Made by a program: the position numbers and the translations under genes. 64,000 nt of DNA from Promethearchaeota archaeon (lineage in GTDB: Archaea; Asgardarchaeota; Lokiarchaeia; Helarchaeales; RDOG01). Each line of letters starts with the position of its first letter. Position 1 is the first letter of the stretch. This document shows, piece by piece, positions 45,501 through 53,778 of the stretch. The notes beneath the pieces were generated by a model. That model ran no database searches, had not been told where the DNA came from, and was given only the letters and a program-made list of their open reading frames with translations. The DNA lies in contig RDOG01000005.1 of NCBI GenBank assembly GCA_011365055.1, positions 244,406-308,405 of the forward strand, read 5' to 3'.

Positions 45501-45922
45501 ATTTTAGAACGAAACATGGCTTGTCGAAAAAGTTCGCGATCTTCGGTTTCTTCTATTGCTCTAACTGGCGTTCCTAACACTTTTACGCCATATTTTTTCA
45601 ATATCCCTTTTTTTTCTAGTTCAACACCTACATTTAATGCAGTCTGTCCTCCAAAAGCAAGCATGATAGAATCAGGTTTTTCCTTTTTGATGACTTCTTC
45701 AACAAATTCTATCGTAACGGGAAGCAAATAAACAGTTCCAGCAAGTCTTGGATCGGTTTGAATCGTAGCAATGTTAGGATTAATCAGAACCGTATCAATT
45801 CCTTCTTCGCGAATTGCTTTCAAACATTGAGAACCAGAATAATCGAACTCTCCTGCTTGCCCAATTTTAATAGCACCAGATCCCAAGACCAGGACTTTCT
45901 TGACCCAATCGAATTTAGGCAT
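42578..45922 (-). CDS. carB: Carbamoyl-phosphate synthase, large subunit
   Basis: A 1114-residue full-length CarB. The two ATP-grasp halves begin with VLVLGSGAIKIGQAGEFDY (near 10-28) and IIVLGSGTYRIGSSVEFDWG (near 575-595). ATP-grasp motifs such as SPEQ-like segments and FNIQY (CNIQYALYG, GPFNIQYLV) appear in both. The C-terminal MGS-like allosteric domain is present (NIYATDHTAEAFQKYDIPV). It makes carbamoyl phosphate from ammonia, bicarbonate and ATP for pyrimidine and arginine synthesis. Its start overlaps the stop of carA by eight bases. The second-half motif is GSSVEFDWG rather than the more common GQGIEFDY, a small divergence. Confidence 0.96.
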   Translation of the reverse strand: MPKFDWVKKVLVLGSGAIKIGQAGEFDYSGSQCLKAIREEGIDTVLINPNIATIQTDPRLAGTVYLLPVTIEFVEEVIKKEKPDSIMLAFGGQTALNVGVELEKKGILKKYGVKVLGTPVRAIEETEDRELFRQAMFRSKIEVAKSKIATSLSEAINIAKDEVGYPIIVRVAYTLGGKGSGIAHNEEELKQIVGTGLAQSMIHQVLIEEYLEKPYWKEIEYEVVRDYDDNCITVCNMENFDPMGIHTGDSVVIAPSQTLTDKEYHELRGASIRVIRELGIVGECNIQYALYGNTMEKLEFRAIEVNARLSRSSALASKATGYPLAYIAAKLALGYTLPELMNQVTNITTACFEPALDYLVIKIPRWDLQKFTGKVSRRIGTQMKSVGEVMAIGRNFEEVFQKAIRMLEIGKLGVVCNPESGYSLEELKDIMENPTDQRFLLIPDAMRAGLTIDEIFQLSGIDKWFLYKIKNILDIEDQLKNLNLISDSKILSKTIKKAKKYGFSDLQIAICLNTDEITIRRLRNKNNIIPVIKQIDTLAAEWPAQTNYLYATYGGDKDDLEFTSQQDLGKIIVLGSGTYRIGSSVEFDWGTVNLAWSFKEFGMKEVILINYNPETVSTDYDMSDKLYFEEITFERVIDIYEKEMPRGVVVSVGGQVSNNLAPRLVALKDYFRTGKVNVIGTEGRDIDRAEDRSKFSRLLDELGIKQPKWSQLITKEDAFKFAVEVGYPVLVRPSYVLSGAAMRVAYSEEQLKEYLTLAAEVSQEFPVVISKYIEDAREVDVDGVCDGEDVFIGGVMEHVENAGVHSGDATMTIPPVTIPITINNKIRKNTKKIALALKIKGPFNIQYLVKEDEVFVIECNLRSSRSMPFVSKTKGVNLMTLAASVMMGKSLHEITGYHSKPDSGIDYWGVKVPMFSFMRLHGADPVLGVEMASTGEAACYGESFYEALVKGLISTDLTVPIDKGNMLITVGGLELKQKILPLVQKLSKFDFNIYATDHTAEAFQKYDIPVTVLYKLSELDKKPNIRDYITENKIDLIINIPTTKNVEKYLKVINDEYDIRRMAIEFNIPVMTNFQLAQSLVDAIGRMKVKKHSIISLNEYLKRLDWTFGFEIDN

Positions 45923-47123
45923 TAACAGTCTCCTCCAATTCTTTTATATAATTACGAATCAAATATTCTGCGTCAATAGGACCAGGATAGTATTCTGGGT
46001 GGAATTGAACGGTATATGCAAATGCAGATTCGTGCTTAATACCTTCAATTGTTTTGTCATTAGCGTTTAGGAACCATGCCTTTAAGCCTGTTCCTTTTAA
46101 TGACTCGTTATCAACTGCAAAACCATGATTTTGCGTTGTAATAAAACAACGTCCTGTTTCTAACTCAATTGCAGGTTGATTTTGCGAACGATGTCCATAT
46201 TTTAATTTATAGGTCTTTGCACCCATGGCAAGAGAAAAAATTTGATTTCCCAAGCAAATTCCAAATAAAGGCAGCTTTTGTTCATTTATTAATTCTCTTG
46301 TTGTTACTATTGTTTGTATGTTCTTTTCTGGATCCCCAGGACCATTTGTTATGAAAAAACCCGTCGGATTATATTTTAAAACATCATCAATTTTAACATC
46401 ATAAGGTAATCTAACTACATTAACTCCATTTTGTAATAAGAGTTTTAAAATGTTTAATTTCATTCCTGTATCAATTATTGCTATTGTTATTTTCGAATTA
46501 TTATCATAAATAATTGGTTCTTTAATCGATACTTCTTTTACTAAATCTCGATCATTAGGATCCTCAACACTCTTAACTTCTTCTTTTAATGCTTCAAGAT
46601 CAGGTTCTTCACCAGGATCACAAACTTGAATAATTCCAAGCATTACTCCATGAACACGCAACTTCTTTGTCAATTCTCTAGTATCGATCTCCTCAATTCC
46701 AGGGATTCCTTCTCGCATTAACCAATCATCCAAACTCATTTTTGACTCCCAATGGTTCGGTTGTTTACAAAGCTCATGTACGACCAAACCAAATGGCTTA
46801 ATTCCATTAGGTTTTTTCTCTTCTTCATATTTTGGAGGATCAATCCCAGGTTTAACTAATTTAAAATCACTTTCAAAATATTTAGGCAAGTTCCATTTAT
46901 CCCTCACGTTTTGGTCTGGAACTCCATAATTCCCGATAAGAGGATAAGTCAAAGTTAATATTTGGCCGTGATAAGAAGGATCAGTTAAGCTCTCGGGATA
47001 ACCGACCATACCCGTGTTAAATACTACTTCTCCAGAAACTTTTTTTGACGCACCAAAACCTATTCCTTCAAAGATGGTGCCATCATTTAAAATTAAAACA
47101 GCTTTACGTTCTTCGTCTAACAT
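45915..47123 (-). CDS. carA: Carbamoyl-phosphate synthase, small subunit
   Basis: The glutaminase subunit (about 402 residues from ATG 47123; an in-frame ATG at 47147 adds eight). The N-terminal domain has KAVLILNDGTIFEGIGFG, FNTGMVGYPESLTDPSYHG and LTYPLIGNYGV. The class I amidotransferase domain has the catalytic Cys in LFGICLGNQIFSLA and the His/Glu in YTVQFHPEYYPG. It feeds ammonia to CarB, whose gene overlaps its end. A 20-25 residue insertion (around KWNLPKYFESDFKLVKPG) separates the two parts and is longer than in E. coli CarA. No ribosome-binding site is clear at either start. Confidence 0.95.
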   Translation of the reverse strand: MLDEERKAVLILNDGTIFEGIGFGASKKVSGEVVFNTGMVGYPESLTDPSYHGQILTLTYPLIGNYGVPDQNVRDKWNLPKYFESDFKLVKPGIDPPKYEEEKKPNGIKPFGLVVHELCKQPNHWESKMSLDDWLMREGIPGIEEIDTRELTKKLRVHGVMLGIIQVCDPGEEPDLEALKEEVKSVEDPNDRDLVKEVSIKEPIIYDNNSKITIAIIDTGMKLNILKLLLQNGVNVVRLPYDVKIDDVLKYNPTGFFITNGPGDPEKNIQTIVTTRELINEQKLPLFGICLGNQIFSLAMGAKTYKLKYGHRSQNQPAIELETGRCFITTQNHGFAVDNESLKGTGLKAWFLNANDKTIEGIKHESAFAYTVQFHPEYYPGPIDAEYLIRNYIKELEETVNA

Positions 47124-47147
47124 CTTAATCAACAAAAAAGATGACAT

Positions 47148-47562
47148 TTCTTTTTTTTAGATATCGTGTTTTATTTAGAACATGAAATAAATCATTAGTT
47201 TTTAGTTAAATAATAATTTAAAGAAATGTTCTTTTTTTTTTATATAAAGATGAAAGTTTGTATCTAAAAAATAAATTTATGATATTCTATATATCTCTAT
47301 TTTTAATTCAGATTCTAGCGCTCTTTAATATGCAAAATATTTAATAAAATTGCCAAGATAAAAGCAATTATTAAAAAAAAACTTCTATAAAAGATTTTTT
47401 AAAATAATTATTTCTTTTTTAGAATTTGATTATATCAAACAATTTTATTGATTAGTTCAGATAATTCAAATTAAAATTATAAACAATCAATAAAATAGAA
47501 TCTATTATATTAGGTTAATTCAAAGAATAATATCTTTATTTATTAATGGATTAGGTGGTAAT
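47148..47562. other. Divergent promoter region, no gene seen
   Basis: About 415 bases of AT-rich sequence between carA and the hydroxyacyl-CoA dehydratase-type genes. It contains TATA-like stretches (TATATAAAG near 47241, complement) and T-tracts. No coding remnant or RNA gene was recognised. Confidence 0.5.
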
Positions 47563-48669
47563 TTGTCATTAGAAGCTTTTTATGAAGCTATTGAACCAGT
47601 TCCAACTAAATACATGGAGGGTAAGAAGGTAATTGGTTCGTTTTGCTCATATACTCCTGAAGAAATGATACACGCCGCAGGTTTTTTACCATTACGTTTG
47701 AATGCAAGAGGACATCGTGAAACAGCATTGGGTGATTCATTTTTATCAAAATTTAATTGCACTTTTTGCAGAACCGTTTTTGACATGGTCTTAAAGAATA
47801 AATACGATTTTTTAGAGGGTGTTATATCCTTAAATTCATGTGATCACATACGTAGAACATTTGATAACTGGAAACATGAAAAAACTCCAAAATTCCATCA
47901 CTTCTTAAGTGTCCCTCATCATGCAAGTCCAGCAGCAGTAAATTGGTTTGTTGGTGAGATGTTAAATCTCAAAAAGAATTTGGAGGATAGTTTTAACTTA
48001 AAAATCACGGAACAAAATTTAAAGAATTCTATAAGGATTTATAATGAATCTAGAGAATTATTACGCTCATTATATGAAAAAAGAAAAGAGGAAAAGTTGA
48101 AAATTTCAGGAACGGAAGCTTTTGCAATTGTAATTGCTGCTACTAGCTTACCTAAAGAAATTTTTAATGCCTTGTTATCAAATTTTTTAAAAAGTTACGA
48201 TAATAGACCAGAGTTAAATTATAATGCGCGAATAATGATAATAGGAAGTCTAATTGATAATATTGAATATGTAAAATTAATTGAGGATCTAGGAGTTATA
48301 GTTGTAACAGATTCACAATGTTTTGGCTCAAAATATTTTTGGAACTTAGTTGATGAAACTAAAGAACCGATCCAAGCTCTTTCTGAACGATATTTAATGA
48401 AAGTACCATGTTCTAGAATGATTGGGAAGAATGTCAATCATAATGTAAGATTAGAATTTGTTAAGAATTTAATTAGAGATTATTATGTAGATGGTGTGAT
48501 TTTCGAAAACTTGAAGTTCTGTGATTTACAAGGGGGTGATAATTATATGATGATAAAAGATTTAAAGAAACTTGGGGTTCCAACTTTAGAACTTGATAGA
48601 GAATATATATTATCGGGAGTAGGACAAATGAAAACGCGGGTTCAAGCATTCTTGGAGGTATTATCATGA
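47563..48669 (+). CDS. 2-hydroxyacyl-CoA dehydratase / benzoyl-CoA reductase-type subunit (first)
   Basis: A 368-residue protein of the HgdB/HgdC/BcrB/BcrC family. The N-terminal part has VIGSFCSYTPEEMIHAAGFLPLRL, then Cys residues in FNCTFCRTVFDM and ISLNSCDHIRR, followed by VKLIEDLGVIVVTDSQC and SRMIGKNVN. In these enzymes the cysteines ligate a [4Fe-4S] cluster used to remove the beta hydroxyl or reduce the ring. The start is TTG with GGTGG a few bases upstream. It overlaps the next gene by four bases. The activator ATPase (HgdA-type) is absent from the window, so the active partner must be elsewhere. Confidence 0.85.
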   Translation: MSLEAFYEAIEPVPTKYMEGKKVIGSFCSYTPEEMIHAAGFLPLRLNARGHRETALGDSFLSKFNCTFCRTVFDMVLKNKYDFLEGVISLNSCDHIRRTFDNWKHEKTPKFHHFLSVPHHASPAAVNWFVGEMLNLKKNLEDSFNLKITEQNLKNSIRIYNESRELLRSLYEKRKEEKLKISGTEAFAIVIAATSLPKEIFNALLSNFLKSYDNRPELNYNARIMIIGSLIDNIEYVKLIEDLGVIVVTDSQCFGSKYFWNLVDETKEPIQALSERYLMKVPCSRMIGKNVNHNVRLEFVKNLIRDYYVDGVIFENLKFCDLQGGDNYMMIKDLKKLGVPTLELDREYILSGVGQMKTRVQAFLEVLS

Positions 48670-50006
48670 CCATGGAACAATTTAAGAAAAAGTATAAATT
48701 GTGGGATACTATTAGACAATATTTTACTATGGCAAGAGATTTAACATCATCTTTTGTAGGTATAGAAGGTGGACTTTCATTTGATGTGGGATTTTTGGAT
48801 GCCATGGTAGATTATCTAAATGCACTCTATACCGCAGAAGAAAATAATGTTCCAATCGCCATGTATAATTTTTGTGTACCTCCAGAGTTATTTTATGCAG
48901 GAGGAGTATATCCTTTATGTCAAGAAGTTGGATCAATTGCTTTAACCATTGCAAACACGAAAATTCACATGAATTATATTGATAAAGCGGAAGAAAGCGG
49001 TCTTCAACGAGAGCAATGTAATGCTCAAAAAATCTGGATAGGTGCAATGCTTGAAAATGATAGTCCAAAACCAGATTTCATGGTTTATGCAAGTCAACCG
49101 TGTGATTCCACTAACATACTTTATCAAGTAATGACTGATAGTTATAATATTCCAACCTTTACCTATGACATACCTTATTGGCATTATGATGAAAAGCATG
49201 AATTTTATGATGAACGTGTTGCACCATATTGCGCAGAACAAGTTAAAGATATAATAAAGTTTATAGAAGTACAGGGAAAAACAGAAATAACTCCTGAAAA
49301 GTTAAAAGAGACCATAACCTATTCAAATGAAGCAAAAGGTTATGCCTTGGAAACTATGGAATTATTAAAACATAAACCGAATCCTTTACCTTCATTGGCA
49401 CCCGTTACATTGTACTTGACTTTAATGTGTGCAAGCGGTCTTCCTGGAGCACCAATTAATTATGCAAAGTGGTGTAGAGATACTGCTAACGAAAGGATTA
49501 AAAAAGGAATTGGTCATATTTCCGAATCTTCAAAAGGGAGGAAAGAAGAGAAATATCGATGTTTTTGGGTATATATTCCTGTATTTTTTGATCCATTGAC
49601 CTTCATGTGGATGGAACAGAAATTTGAAGTAACAACAGTATTGGACATGTTAGGATATCAGATGGCACAACCTGTAGATCTATCAAGTGATGAAGGAATG
49701 TATGAAGGTTTAGGAAAAAATATATTAGAAATGCCAATGGCAAGACAGAGCAGGGGACCCATGGAATACTACTTGGATGATGTAATTAACATTGTGAAAG
49801 ATTATGATATCGATTTTTGTATTTGGGGTGGACATATTGGATGTAAACATTCATGGGCAATTGCAGCCTTAATGAGAAGATTAATACAAGAAAGAACTGG
49901 AGTACCAACATTAATTTTTGAACTTGATTCCATGGATAGTCGAAATGTTAATTCTAAAGTCATTAAAAGGAAAATAACTGACTTTATAACAGATATCGTC
50001 ATATAA
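48666..50006 (+). CDS. 2-hydroxyacyl-CoA dehydratase / benzoyl-CoA reductase-type subunit (second)
   Basis: A 446-residue second member of the same family as the preceding gene. The N-terminal NNVPIAMYNFCVPPELFYAGGVYPL holds the first Cys, DFMVYASQPCDSTNILYQ a second, and a later HIGCKHSWAIAALM matches the conserved Cys region. The two proteins probably form a heterodimer (component D). The TGA of the first gene overlaps the ATG of this one (ATGA), so they are translated together. The substrate could be a 2-hydroxyacyl-CoA in amino-acid fermentation or a ring compound; the sequence does not decide. Confidence 0.85.
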   Translation: MTMEQFKKKYKLWDTIRQYFTMARDLTSSFVGIEGGLSFDVGFLDAMVDYLNALYTAEENNVPIAMYNFCVPPELFYAGGVYPLCQEVGSIALTIANTKIHMNYIDKAEESGLQREQCNAQKIWIGAMLENDSPKPDFMVYASQPCDSTNILYQVMTDSYNIPTFTYDIPYWHYDEKHEFYDERVAPYCAEQVKDIIKFIEVQGKTEITPEKLKETITYSNEAKGYALETMELLKHKPNPLPSLAPVTLYLTLMCASGLPGAPINYAKWCRDTANERIKKGIGHISESSKGRKEEKYRCFWVYIPVFFDPLTFMWMEQKFEVTTVLDMLGYQMAQPVDLSSDEGMYEGLGKNILEMPMARQSRGPMEYYLDDVINIVKDYDIDFCIWGGHIGCKHSWAIAALMRRLIQERTGVPTLIFELDSMDSRNVNSKVIKRKITDFITDIVI

Positions 50007-50025
50007 TTTATTTTTTTTATTTTTT
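50007..50025 (+). terminator. T-rich terminator of the dehydratase operon
   Basis: TTT, then eight T, then six T, separated by single A residues, directly after the stop codon. A good archaeal terminator. Confidence 0.5.
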
Positions 50026-50092
50026 CAATTAAAAATAAAAAAATCCGCTAATTTTACACGTGAAATAATTAAATACTTGCCAAAATTTGAGA

Positions 50093-50290
50093 TTATTTGA
50101 GATTGGCTATTATTTCTCCATTTGGTAACATATTATCAAGATGAAATTTTCCTTCTTCTTCTAATTTCTTCCGTATGCATTTAGAATAATTACATATACA
50201 GTAATCACGAATCTATTTTTCATTTAATTTACCCGCCTCATAAAATCGTTTCATTGGGCATACCTTATACCAAAAACACTCATCATCCAT
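50093..50290 (-). pseudogene. Small conserved Cys protein with in-frame TAG
   Basis: A 65-codon frame starting ATG 50290 and ending TAA 50093-50095. It contains C5, C11 (in VCPMKRFYE), then a TAG at codon 26 (50213-50215), then three Cys in DYCICNYSKCIRKKLEEEG and HLDNMLPNGE. The protein pattern on both sides of the TAG (CP-M-K-x-Y-E-x-G-K-L-x-x-K-stop-I-x-x-Y-C) reads like one small conserved archaeal protein, as I recall it, in which a Trp would sit at the TAG (TGG to TAG). It may be a pseudogene, a sequencing error, or readthrough. It lies beside other gene remnants. Confidence 0.5.
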
Positions 50291-50689
50291 AAGATCAACG
50301 CTTTAATTTTACAAAGACGCTAAAAAATGTGAATAAAAATATGATTTTTATCTAAATAAAGTACTATTTCGATATTAGTTTGATATTTATCGTTAACTTT
50401 ATTTTAAAGTACCACGGTGAACGAATATATAAGATATATTTCACTAGATTTCAATTTTTGATGCGATTCTTTTCAAACTACCTCATAATACCTTTTTTTA
50501 TCGCTTGATAAAATTTGAATTAACCAATAAATTTCTGAGTCAAGTTTAACTTCTTGAAATATCCATCATCCATTTGATCCAAGAAACAAGATCTCCTTAC
50601 CTTCATACTAGGTATATACAAAAACGAATATGCTGATTGAGGATACGTCAAGATTAAATGATATTTTGCACGAGTAGATGAGACATAAA

Positions 50690-50922
50690 AATTTATGCAT
50701 ATGGATCTACACGATAAATTTCTTTTTCACGATCCGCGCAAACCCCAATATATTGCGAAAAACCTTGAAAATAGTTCAACTCTGCCCCCATATCATTAAT
50801 CAGTTACCGGTAGGAGGAAGGCTGCTCCTTGCACTTCCAAAATAATTGTTGTCGAAAGATTTAAAGAAAGAATTTTGCCAAGTCTAAAACCAAGGGAATT
50901 GAAAAATTCTCTAAAACGGTAG
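50690..50922 (+). pseudogene. Decayed coding remnant, family not identified
   Basis: Short coding-like pieces in different frames. One reads CPHIINQLPVGGRLLLALPK, which vaguely recalls the QL-x-x-GGR motif of methyltransferases. A second, in another frame, reads VVERFKERILPSLKPREL and runs to a TAG at about 50920. G+C is locally higher than in the surrounding spacer. Together these suggest a degraded gene, but I could not identify a family. Nothing else was recognised between 50300 and 50690. Confidence 0.3.
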
Positions 50923-50941
50923 TAAAAAAAAAGAAAAATTT

Positions 50942-51373
50942 CTATGATTCTAACTTAAGAAGAATTTTGTTTCCTTCTATTTTTAAATCATAGGATTGAA
51001 TATCATATGTTTTTACTGGATCAACTAATGTTTTTACATAATTTAAGAAATTTTGCATCTCTTCAGGAAGTTTATCCGCATCTTTGAATTCTTCAGATAC
51101 GGGATCTTTAACCCTTTTTCCTGTCGTAACATCAAAATGAGCAAAATGGAAGGGACAAATTACATTTTTCCCGACCAATTTTCCCATTGAGAGTAGCGCA
51201 TTCATATGACCACATCTATCATCAATAGCATAAAATTTCCCATCAACATTTGCAACCAATATATCCATTCCTTCTACTTGGATATTTTTCATTTTTCCTT
51301 TTTCAATATCAGTGACCTTCGCGACTTCAACATAAACAGGTTCTTTCTTTACAGCTTGCAATATACGCCTCAT
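50942..51373 (-). CDS. Rieske-type [2Fe-2S] protein
   Basis: A 143-residue protein with the Rieske motifs CGHMNA (first Cys/His pair) and CPFHFAHFD (second pair), separated by 16 residues. It also has the flanking VANVDGKFYAIDD pattern of Rieske ferredoxins. These bind one [2Fe-2S] cluster through two Cys and two His. There is no membrane helix, so it is a soluble electron carrier or a ring-hydroxylase-type ferredoxin. Its neighbours are decayed genes, so its partner is not known. The start ATG 51373 follows a GAGGTT site. Confidence 0.9.
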   Translation of the reverse strand: MRRILQAVKKEPVYVEVAKVTDIEKGKMKNIQVEGMDILVANVDGKFYAIDDRCGHMNALLSMGKLVGKNVICPFHFAHFDVTTGKRVKDPVSEEFKDADKLPEEMQNFLNYVKTLVDPVKTYDIQSYDLKIEGNKILLKLES

Positions 51374-52155
51374 ATAAACCTCATAACCCCTTTAATCATT
51401 AATTTTAAAATCGTTTTGGATAATTTAAAAAAAAAAGGTAAATATTAATATTTAAATCTAATGAATTCAACGAATTTGTCCAAAAATTCAATTCTCCAAA
51501 AGAAACGTGGGTTACCTCAATCCTTTAAATGAAAGACAGCCGAATCCATGAAATATGACAAGTATAGAAAATATATTAAGAGTAAATCCCTTAATCGAAG
51601 AATTTCTTTTTGACTTTCTTCTAACTACATTTTTAATTTGACTTGATCCTCGATATTGAGTTCCTTTTCGAGATAGCTCTTATGGAGGAAATTATAAATT
51701 GAGTTAAAGTAATATTTTTGCCTATCACGTGCTTCTTCCACTCGCCTTTTTCTTTATTTGAAACATTCATAAGAATTTTACAGATTTTCTTGTCCAATTT
51801 GGGTTTCCTAATAGTATAGCAAATAGATGATGTAAAAATATATATCTTCACCGTAGTATTTTTGGATACATAAATTTGTGAATATAACTATCAAACTGAA
51901 TTCTTATCTTAATTTGAAAGTTAAATTAAATTTTTATTGTATTTTAAAATACTACAATAGAAGTATATTTTCGTAAAGATTAGAAAAAAATAAATTCATA
52001 AAATACCGTCATATTTCCTATATTAACTAATATGTCAGTTTAGTTCTATTATCATTCTGTAAAATAATTATTAAATCTAGAAAATTAATAATTAAATGTA
52101 AGATTTAGATAAGATACGAGTTTTCACTAAAAAATAAAATGTGTGAAATTATAAA
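51374..52155. other. Spacer with one remnant gene
   Basis: About 780 AT-rich bases. They include the degraded ribbon-helix-helix gene described separately (51556-51770). The rest shows no coding character. Confidence 0.45.
51556..51770 (-). pseudogene. Degraded ribbon-helix-helix regulator
   Basis: From ATG 51770 a frame reads a helix and strand (VSNKEKGEWKKHVIGKN) and then ITLTQFIISSIRAISKRNS, typical of a short archaeal ribbon-helix-helix protein. It ends at TAA 51633-51635. A second frame continues with EDQVKLKM, a TAG, and LEESQKEILRLRDLL, which looks like the missing coiled-coil tail. A frameshift and a stop would account for the break. The call is moderate, since the RHH family is very diverse. 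Confidence 0.4.
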
Positions 52156-52422
52156 ATGGACAAAGAAAAGGAGAAAAATTCTATCCAAGAACAATTAAAT
52201 AAAGAAATAATTGAGATTCATCAATTATTGAAAAATAAAAATGATCAGAATATTCTCAAGGATGCCTATATTAAGATAAATAATGCAAAAAAATTAATTT
52301 TAAGATTTGAAAATAACAATATCCAGATTTTCAAAACGCAATTTAAAGAACTGGAAAATATATCAGATGTATTAGAGAAATCTTTCAAATATATACCTCA
52401 TAGACATAGAGCTGCTCCATAA
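52156..52422 (+). CDS. Small helical hypothetical protein (88 aa)
   Basis: A charged helical protein with one possible coiled coil (IQEQLNKEIIEIHQLLKNKN and KINNAKKLILRF). It ends in His/Arg (PHRHRAAP). No family is known to me and no ribosome-binding site is evident. It has no close neighbour on its strand, and the acylphosphatase gene follows 177 bases later. It could be a small regulatory or partner protein. Confidence 0.5.
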   Translation: MDKEKEKNSIQEQLNKEIIEIHQLLKNKNDQNILKDAYIKINNAKKLILRFENNNIQIFKTQFKELENISDVLEKSFKYIPHRHRAAP

Positions 52423-52599
52423 ATATGAAAAGGTATTGAAACAAGTTAAAAAATATCTTCAATGGATTAAGAATTAGAAAAAGTTTCTATTATTTATTAA
52501 GAAGAATATCTTTGTGGGTATTTTAAAGGCACTTTTTATTAATTATTAATTCTAATTATTTAACAGTAAAGAAATGTAATTTAATAAAAAGGGTAGCTT

Positions 52600-52878
52600 A
52601 TGTTAAAAAGAATAGAAGTCAAAATTAAGGGAAGGGTTCAAGGGGTATTTTTTCGTTATACAACAGATAAAATTGCTAAAAAATTGGGATTGAAAGGGTT
52701 CGTGATGAACACTAGTGATGGAACCGTCTTTACGATTGCAGAAGGTCCAGAAGAACAATTACTTGAATTTATAAAATTTCTCAAAAAAGGTCCCAAACAC
52801 GCTAGAGTTGATAACATCGAAGTTCAATGGCTGGATCAATCGGGGGAATTCAAAGATTTTTTTATTAAAGGCTGGTAA
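52600..52878 (+). CDS. acyP: Acylphosphatase
   Basis: A 92-residue acylphosphatase. The catalytic signature KGRVQGVFFRYTTDKIAKKLGLKGFVMN carries the active-site Arg (in FFRY) and the Asn of the second motif (VMNTSDGTV). It hydrolyses acyl phosphates such as carbamoyl or 1,3-bisphosphoglycerate phosphates. The length is exactly that of the family and no lesion is seen. The AAGGGTAGCTT before the ATG is a plausible ribosome-binding site. The gene is followed by a converging ABC operon. Confidence 0.95.
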   Translation: MLKRIEVKIKGRVQGVFFRYTTDKIAKKLGLKGFVMNTSDGTVFTIAEGPEEQLLEFIKFLKKGPKHARVDNIEVQWLDQSGEFKDFFIKGW

Positions 52879-52935
52879 AAAAAGAAGAATGAAAAACCGT
52901 AATAAAATACTTTGACTTAATTTTTTTTGTAAAGA

Positions 52936-53778
52936 TCATTTTAGATATTTTCTCTGTTCCCAAAATATTGTGAATATGAAAGGTGCTATAGAATAAAATG
53001 CAATAACAAACAGGGATATGATAATGTCTGGGTCGGGATAAGAAAATGTAATCATCATATTGGTTTCAAAGATGTTTATATTGATTAATATTTGACAAAT
53101 AAGTGGAAGGTTGAAATATGGAATGACCCAACCAAAATCCGATATATGTGGTGGCATGTAGATAGGAACAATGAATTGACTTATAATAAATGACAAGAAA
53201 ACCATAATTCCACTTGTAATTAATGCCCTATTTGTTAGTGTATTTAAAAAGAAGATAATTGAGAGATATGCTGTTGAGAACATAATGGCGATAATAAATG
53301 ATAAAAATAATGGATAAATCACCTCAAAAACAATTATTGGATTAAAAAAGAAAAAACCTGATGTAAAGGTTATGAGATAAATCACTGCAATAAAAGAAAT
53401 ATTGAGTATAAAACAAGTTAAATATTTCCCTAAGAAGATGATGCTTTTATGTACAGGTTGTACAAATAAAAGTAGACCCGTTTCATTCTGATATTCTATC
53501 GATAATGAATCAGTTGCTAAAATTAATGGTATTATAACCAATATCATCGGTAAAATTAGCATTTCAGGTGCAATTAAAAAGGGAAAAGAGGTTCCAAAGT
53601 AACGAAAATCATAACCAAAAATCATAATAAGTGGAATAATTATTAAAATTATTAACGGAAATACTATGGAAAGTAATAAAGACGTCAAAATTCTTTTTCT
53701 TTTCCACATTTTAATAAACTCATATTTAGAAACAGTACCAATTTGTTCTAAATTTGATGGAGGTTTAATATTAATCAT
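52936..53778 (-). CDS. ABC transporter permease (ABC-2 type)
   Basis: A 280-residue permease with six hydrophobic segments. The N-terminal part SKYEFIKMWKRKRILTSLLLSI and the middle YQNETGLLLFVQPVHKSIIFLGKYL are the typical ABC-2 (NatB/YhaP-like) pattern. The TAATG at 53778 shows that it overlaps the ATPase gene by one base, so the pair is one exporter. The substrate is unknown. No signal peptide or binding-protein gene was seen, which fits an export system. Confidence 0.85.
   Translation of the reverse strand: MINIKPPSNLEQIGTVSKYEFIKMWKRKRILTSLLLSIVFPLIILIIIPLIMIFGYDFRYFGTSFPFLIAPEMLILPMILVIIPLILATDSLSIEYQNETGLLLFVQPVHKSIIFLGKYLTCFILNISFIAVIYLITFTSGFFFFNPIIVFEVIYPLFLSFIIAIMFSTAYLSIIFFLNTLTNRALITSGIMVFLSFIISQFIVPIYMPPHISDFGWVIPYFNLPLICQILININIFETNMMITFSYPDPDIIISLFVIAFYSIAPFIFTIFWEQRKYLK

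Noticed and set aside
48942..49241. Open frame opposite the second dehydratase subunit
   Set aside because: No start context; the sense strand encodes the conserved family residues.
50760..50860. A methyltransferase (isoaspartate-type) motif in the remnant QLPVGGRLLLALP
   Set aside because: Only a short segment fits, and the following part in the shifted frame does not match that family. I left it as an unidentified remnant.
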